Both the position numbers and the translations under genes were made by a program. A stretch of DNA of 53,857 nt, from contig JBILTF010000004.1 of assembly GCA_044371675.1 (NCBI GenBank), positions 1 through 53,857 on the forward strand, in the 5' to 3' direction. The notes beneath the pieces were generated by a model. The model was not told the origin of the DNA, made no database searches, and saw only the letters and a program-made list of their open reading frames with translations. Positions within the stretch are counted from its first letter, which is position 1. Each line of letters opens with the position of its first letter. Below are positions 52,103 to 53,857 of the stretch, piece by piece. This DNA comes from CAIZGX01 sp044371675 (GTDB lineage: Bacteria > Bacteroidota > Bacteroidia > Flavobacteriales_D > Sanyastnellaceae).

Positions 52103-52274
52103 GAATGCCCAAGGGCGAATGTTGGTTTCACCAACGAATGTCGAAGACGATACTTCGTAAGATTAATTTAAGTCGCGAGAAATTCGACTGAAAGTCATTC
52201 GTGCTTTTGCACATTCGTTGGCTCTGCCAACATTAGTCCTTCGGACATTCGTGCTTCGCACATGAGCCTCCGGC
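52103..52274. repeat. Mini-hairpin string D, two halves in opposite orientation
   Basis: Left half, spacer gaat: GCCC-aa-GGGC (52107-52116), GTTGG-tttca-CCAAC (52121-52135), GTC-gaa-GAC (52140-52148), then gata and CTT-cgt-AAG (52153-52161). Right half, spacer attc (the complement of gaat): GACT-gaa-AGTC (52186-52196), GTGC-tttt-GCAC (52201-52212), GTTGG-ctctg-CCAAC (52217-52231), GTCC-ttc-GGAC (52236-52246), GTGC-ttc-GCAC (52251-52261) and GCC-tcc-GGC (52266-52274). A larger hairpin AATTG ... CAATT follows at 52276-52292. Confidence 0.92.
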
Positions 52275-52347
52275 GAATTGTTCATAACAATTGCTTTCGA
52301 ATCCTAACAAGAATTCCGATATTCGTCGCTACTAAACAAACAGTATT

Positions 52348-52734
52348 ATGTCATTAGAATTAACCGGAACTTTAGTTAAGTTCTACGAAACAAAATCATT
52401 CCCTAGCGGATTCAGTATTCAAGAATTTGTGGTTCGCACAGACGAGCGTTACCCTCAGGAAATCCTTGTTCAAGCAGCAAAAGAAAAAATTGATGTCTTG
52501 AAAAATTTCAAGGAAAACGATGTCGTAAAAGTGAAATTCAATCTTCGCGGAAGAGAGTACAACGGAAGACACTTCGTTTCATTGGATATGTGGACAATGG
52601 ATATCGCCGCTGCTGGAAGCACCTCTGCGAGCAATCCTTCAACAATGGGTAATTCAGCTGCTCCAGCTTCAGCTCCAGTCATGAATAGCAATCCTGCAGA
52701 TAACGACGCAGACGGAGACGATTTGCCATTCTAA
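52348..52734 (+). CDS. DUF3127 protein, SSB-like with acidic C-terminal tip
   Basis: A 128-residue protein. Residues ~1-90 form a small OB-fold-like domain of the DUF3127 family (SLELTGTLVKFYETK, GFSIQEFVVRTDERYPQEILVQAAKEK, DVVKVKFNLRGREYNGRHFVSLDMW). A flexible Ser/Ala/Pro/Asn linker and the tail DADGDDLPF follow, very close to the DDDIPF tip by which single-stranded DNA-binding protein recruits repair and replication factors. It therefore probably binds ssDNA or ssRNA and recruits partners. It starts an operon with a WYL regulator gene 7 nt downstream. Confidence 0.88.
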   Translation: MSLELTGTLVKFYETKSFPSGFSIQEFVVRTDERYPQEILVQAAKEKIDVLKNFKENDVVKVKFNLRGREYNGRHFVSLDMWTMDIAAAGSTSASNPSTMGNSAAPASAPVMNSNPADNDADGDDLPF

Positions 52735-52741
52735 TTAAAAA

Positions 52742-53761
52742 ATGCCGGCCAATAAATACGCACTTCTTCGCTACCGAATCATTGATCGTTGTTTAACGAA
52801 CAAAGGGAAATCCTTCCCCAGTAGAGAAGATTTGCGTGAAGCCTGTGCAGATGCGTTATACGGCTCTGGCGCCGATCAGATTTCATTGAGCACCATAGAC
52901 AAAGACATATGGGCCATGAAGAACGAAAGTGAGTTGGGATATTACGCCCCTATCGAATATAACAGAACCCACAAAGGTTATTTCTACACCGAAGAAGATT
53001 ATTCAATCAACGAATTAAATCTTGTAGACGAGGATATTGAAGCCATTCGCTTCGCTGCCGCTATCTTGAATCAGTTTAGACATGTACCTCTTCTTTCTCA
53101 ATATGAAAGCGCCGTTGACAAAATTATTCAACGCGTTAATCTGAATTCTTCCATTGAAGAAGAAAAACACAAAGCGCTAATTCAATTTGAAACAAGCACA
53201 GTGAGTCAAGGAAACGAATTTCTTGGTCCTTTGCTTGAAGCTGCAAAATCGAAAACGGCCTGCACGCTGTTTTATCAAAGTTTCAAAGAGAGTGAAGTGA
53301 AGCAATACACCATTCATCCGTTGCTGCTGAAAGAATATTTGAACCGCTGGTACTTGGTGGCATTTGTTCCAGAGCGCGATAAAATTTTAACGTTCGGATT
53401 GGAACGCATTGTCTCTATCGAAACAGGTAAAACGAAGTTTATTGTACCTAAAGGATTTTCGCCACAGACATTTTTCAAATACAGCATGGGCATCTCTGAA
53501 AGCATCGGAAATCCTGAAAAAATTGAACTGCGATTTTCAACGGTTGCTGCTAAGTTGGTAGAAACGCAACCCCTTCATTCTTCACAAAAGAAAATAAAAG
53601 AATCGAAAGTCGGAACAGATTTTCAATTTGAATTACACCCGTGTCAAGAGCTTTACAATTTCATTCTCAGTTATGGAAATGAAGTTGAAGTTCTAAAACC
53701 TTCTTCCCTCAGAAAAGAAATTTTACGTCGCTTAGATCTCGCGATGAAAAATTACAAATAA
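52742..53761 (+). CDS. WYL-domain transcriptional regulator
   Basis: A 339-residue protein: an N-terminal winged helix-turn-helix (~1-75, FPSREDLREACADAL, ISLSTIDKDIWAMKNE), a linker helix region, a WYL domain (~165-255: SQGNEFLGPLLEAAKSKTACTLFYQSF, HPLLLKEYLNRWYLVAFVPE) and a WCX extension at the end (KIELRFSTVAAKLVETQPLHSSQKK). WYL domains sense nucleic-acid or nucleotide ligands and regulate stress, DNA repair and phage defence genes. Its position 7 nt behind an SSB-like gene fits an ssDNA-responsive role, which is an inference. No defence genes are seen next to it in the window. Confidence 0.92.
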   Translation: MPANKYALLRYRIIDRCLTNKGKSFPSREDLREACADALYGSGADQISLSTIDKDIWAMKNESELGYYAPIEYNRTHKGYFYTEEDYSINELNLVDEDIEAIRFAAAILNQFRHVPLLSQYESAVDKIIQRVNLNSSIEEEKHKALIQFETSTVSQGNEFLGPLLEAAKSKTACTLFYQSFKESEVKQYTIHPLLLKEYLNRWYLVAFVPERDKILTFGLERIVSIETGKTKFIVPKGFSPQTFFKYSMGISESIGNPEKIELRFSTVAAKLVETQPLHSSQKKIKESKVGTDFQFELHPCQELYNFILSYGNEVEVLKPSSLRKEILRRLDLAMKNYK

Positions 53762-53768
53762 TTTTCAC

Positions 53769-53793
53769 CTCGTAAATCCATTACAATGTGAAG
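53769..53793 (+). promoter_or_regulatory. 25-nt upstream motif shared with 32225-32249
   Basis: Second copy of the motif CTCGTAAAT, base, CATTACAA, pyrimidine, GTGA, purine. It lies 28 nt before a candidate start at 53822 and includes the inner repeat CATT-ac-AATG. Confidence 0.5.
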
Positions 53794-53799
53794 GGTGTG

Positions 53800-53818
53800 C
53801 TTTGAAGAAAATTCAAAG
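53800..53818 (+). promoter_or_regulatory. Perfect inverted repeat before the last partial gene
   Basis: CTTTGAA-gaaaa-TTCAAAG: a 7-bp stem with a 5-nt loop ending 3 nt before the ATG at 53822. It could be an operator or a leader hairpin. Confidence 0.45.
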
Positions 53819-53821
53819 ACA

Positions 53822-53857
53822 ATGCAAAACCTAACACAAATTCAAGACGTTAAAATG
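53822..53857 (+). CDS. Possible start of a further gene (truncated by window edge)
   Basis: An open frame of 12 codons (MQNLTQIQDVKM) begins at the ATG at 53822 and runs off the right edge. Support is indirect: it follows the conserved 25-nt motif and a perfect hairpin, and its first residues resemble the start of the 32265 protein (MKTQNP) only in being short and polar. Too little sequence for any functional statement. Confidence 0.35.
   Translation, partial: MQNLTQIQDVKM

Overview
The window is typical of Bacteroidota, most likely a member of Flavobacteriales (Crocinitomicaceae/Cryomorphaceae-like). This rests on gene content and signals: type IX secretion (T9SS) C-terminal domains of both the gliding-associated and the short 'YPNPT' kind, DUF1573, DUF2490, DUF3276 and DUF3127 proteins, TAnnTTTG -7 promoter boxes, very weak Shine-Dalgarno signals and moderate-to-low GC. 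I see no rRNA, tRNA, insertion sequence, prophage or CRISPR array. The exact genus cannot be fixed from sequence reading alone.

Layout. 1-5.9 kb: two large secreted T9SS substrates on the minus strand (the first runs off the left edge), with a small helical protein between them. 6-11.8 kb: two tandem FKBP prolyl isomerases, two coupled secreted proteins of unknown function, and a minus-strand cluster of an ECF sigma factor, a candidate membrane anti-sigma partner with a shorter paralogue on the other side of the sigma gene, and an outer-membrane barrel. 11.9-23 kb: a Kelch-like T9SS protein, a ferritin-VIT1 iron/manganese transporter, a 7TM adenylyl cyclase, a CotH-lipoprotein-DUF2490 operon, a membrane lipoprotein, a YdeI protein and an anchored NUC1 nuclease. 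23-28.6 kb: an exported KatG, SdpI, a HigBA-type toxin-antitoxin pair whose toxin is interrupted by an amber codon, and a large MORN-repeat protein. 28.6-32.1 kb: a minus-strand sugar/glycolysis operon (pfkA, gap, GlcNAc-kinase-like, pgmB) behind a perfect 25-bp palindrome. 32.2-36.1 kb: an orphan protein, a LysM pseudophosphatase-like protein, a DnaB-like ATPase with a dead P-loop, and a TPR protein. 36.1-53.9 kb: housekeeping genes (gyrA, clpC, a PorE-like/DUF1573 fusion, 3-hydroxyacyl-CoA dehydrogenase, Pur-alpha-like protein, RsmI-like methyltransferase, arginase family, etfBA, bifunctional nuclease, purE, flavin reductase-like, nucleoside permease, SSB-like DUF3127 and a WYL regulator).

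The most unusual signal is not a gene. Four intergenic regions (about 2.78, 9.86, 21.24 and 52.10 kb) carry strings of mini-hairpins: 3-5 bp perfect stems with mostly 3-5 nt loops, repeated every 13-19 nt and separated by a near-constant 4-nt spacer. The stem sequence changes from unit to unit while base pairing is kept. One string runs directly into a promoter and start codon, and another is built of two oppositely oriented halves. A second pattern is TAnnTTTG (or TAnnTTCG) placed exactly 4 nt before ATG at several unrelated genes, predicting leaderless mRNAs.
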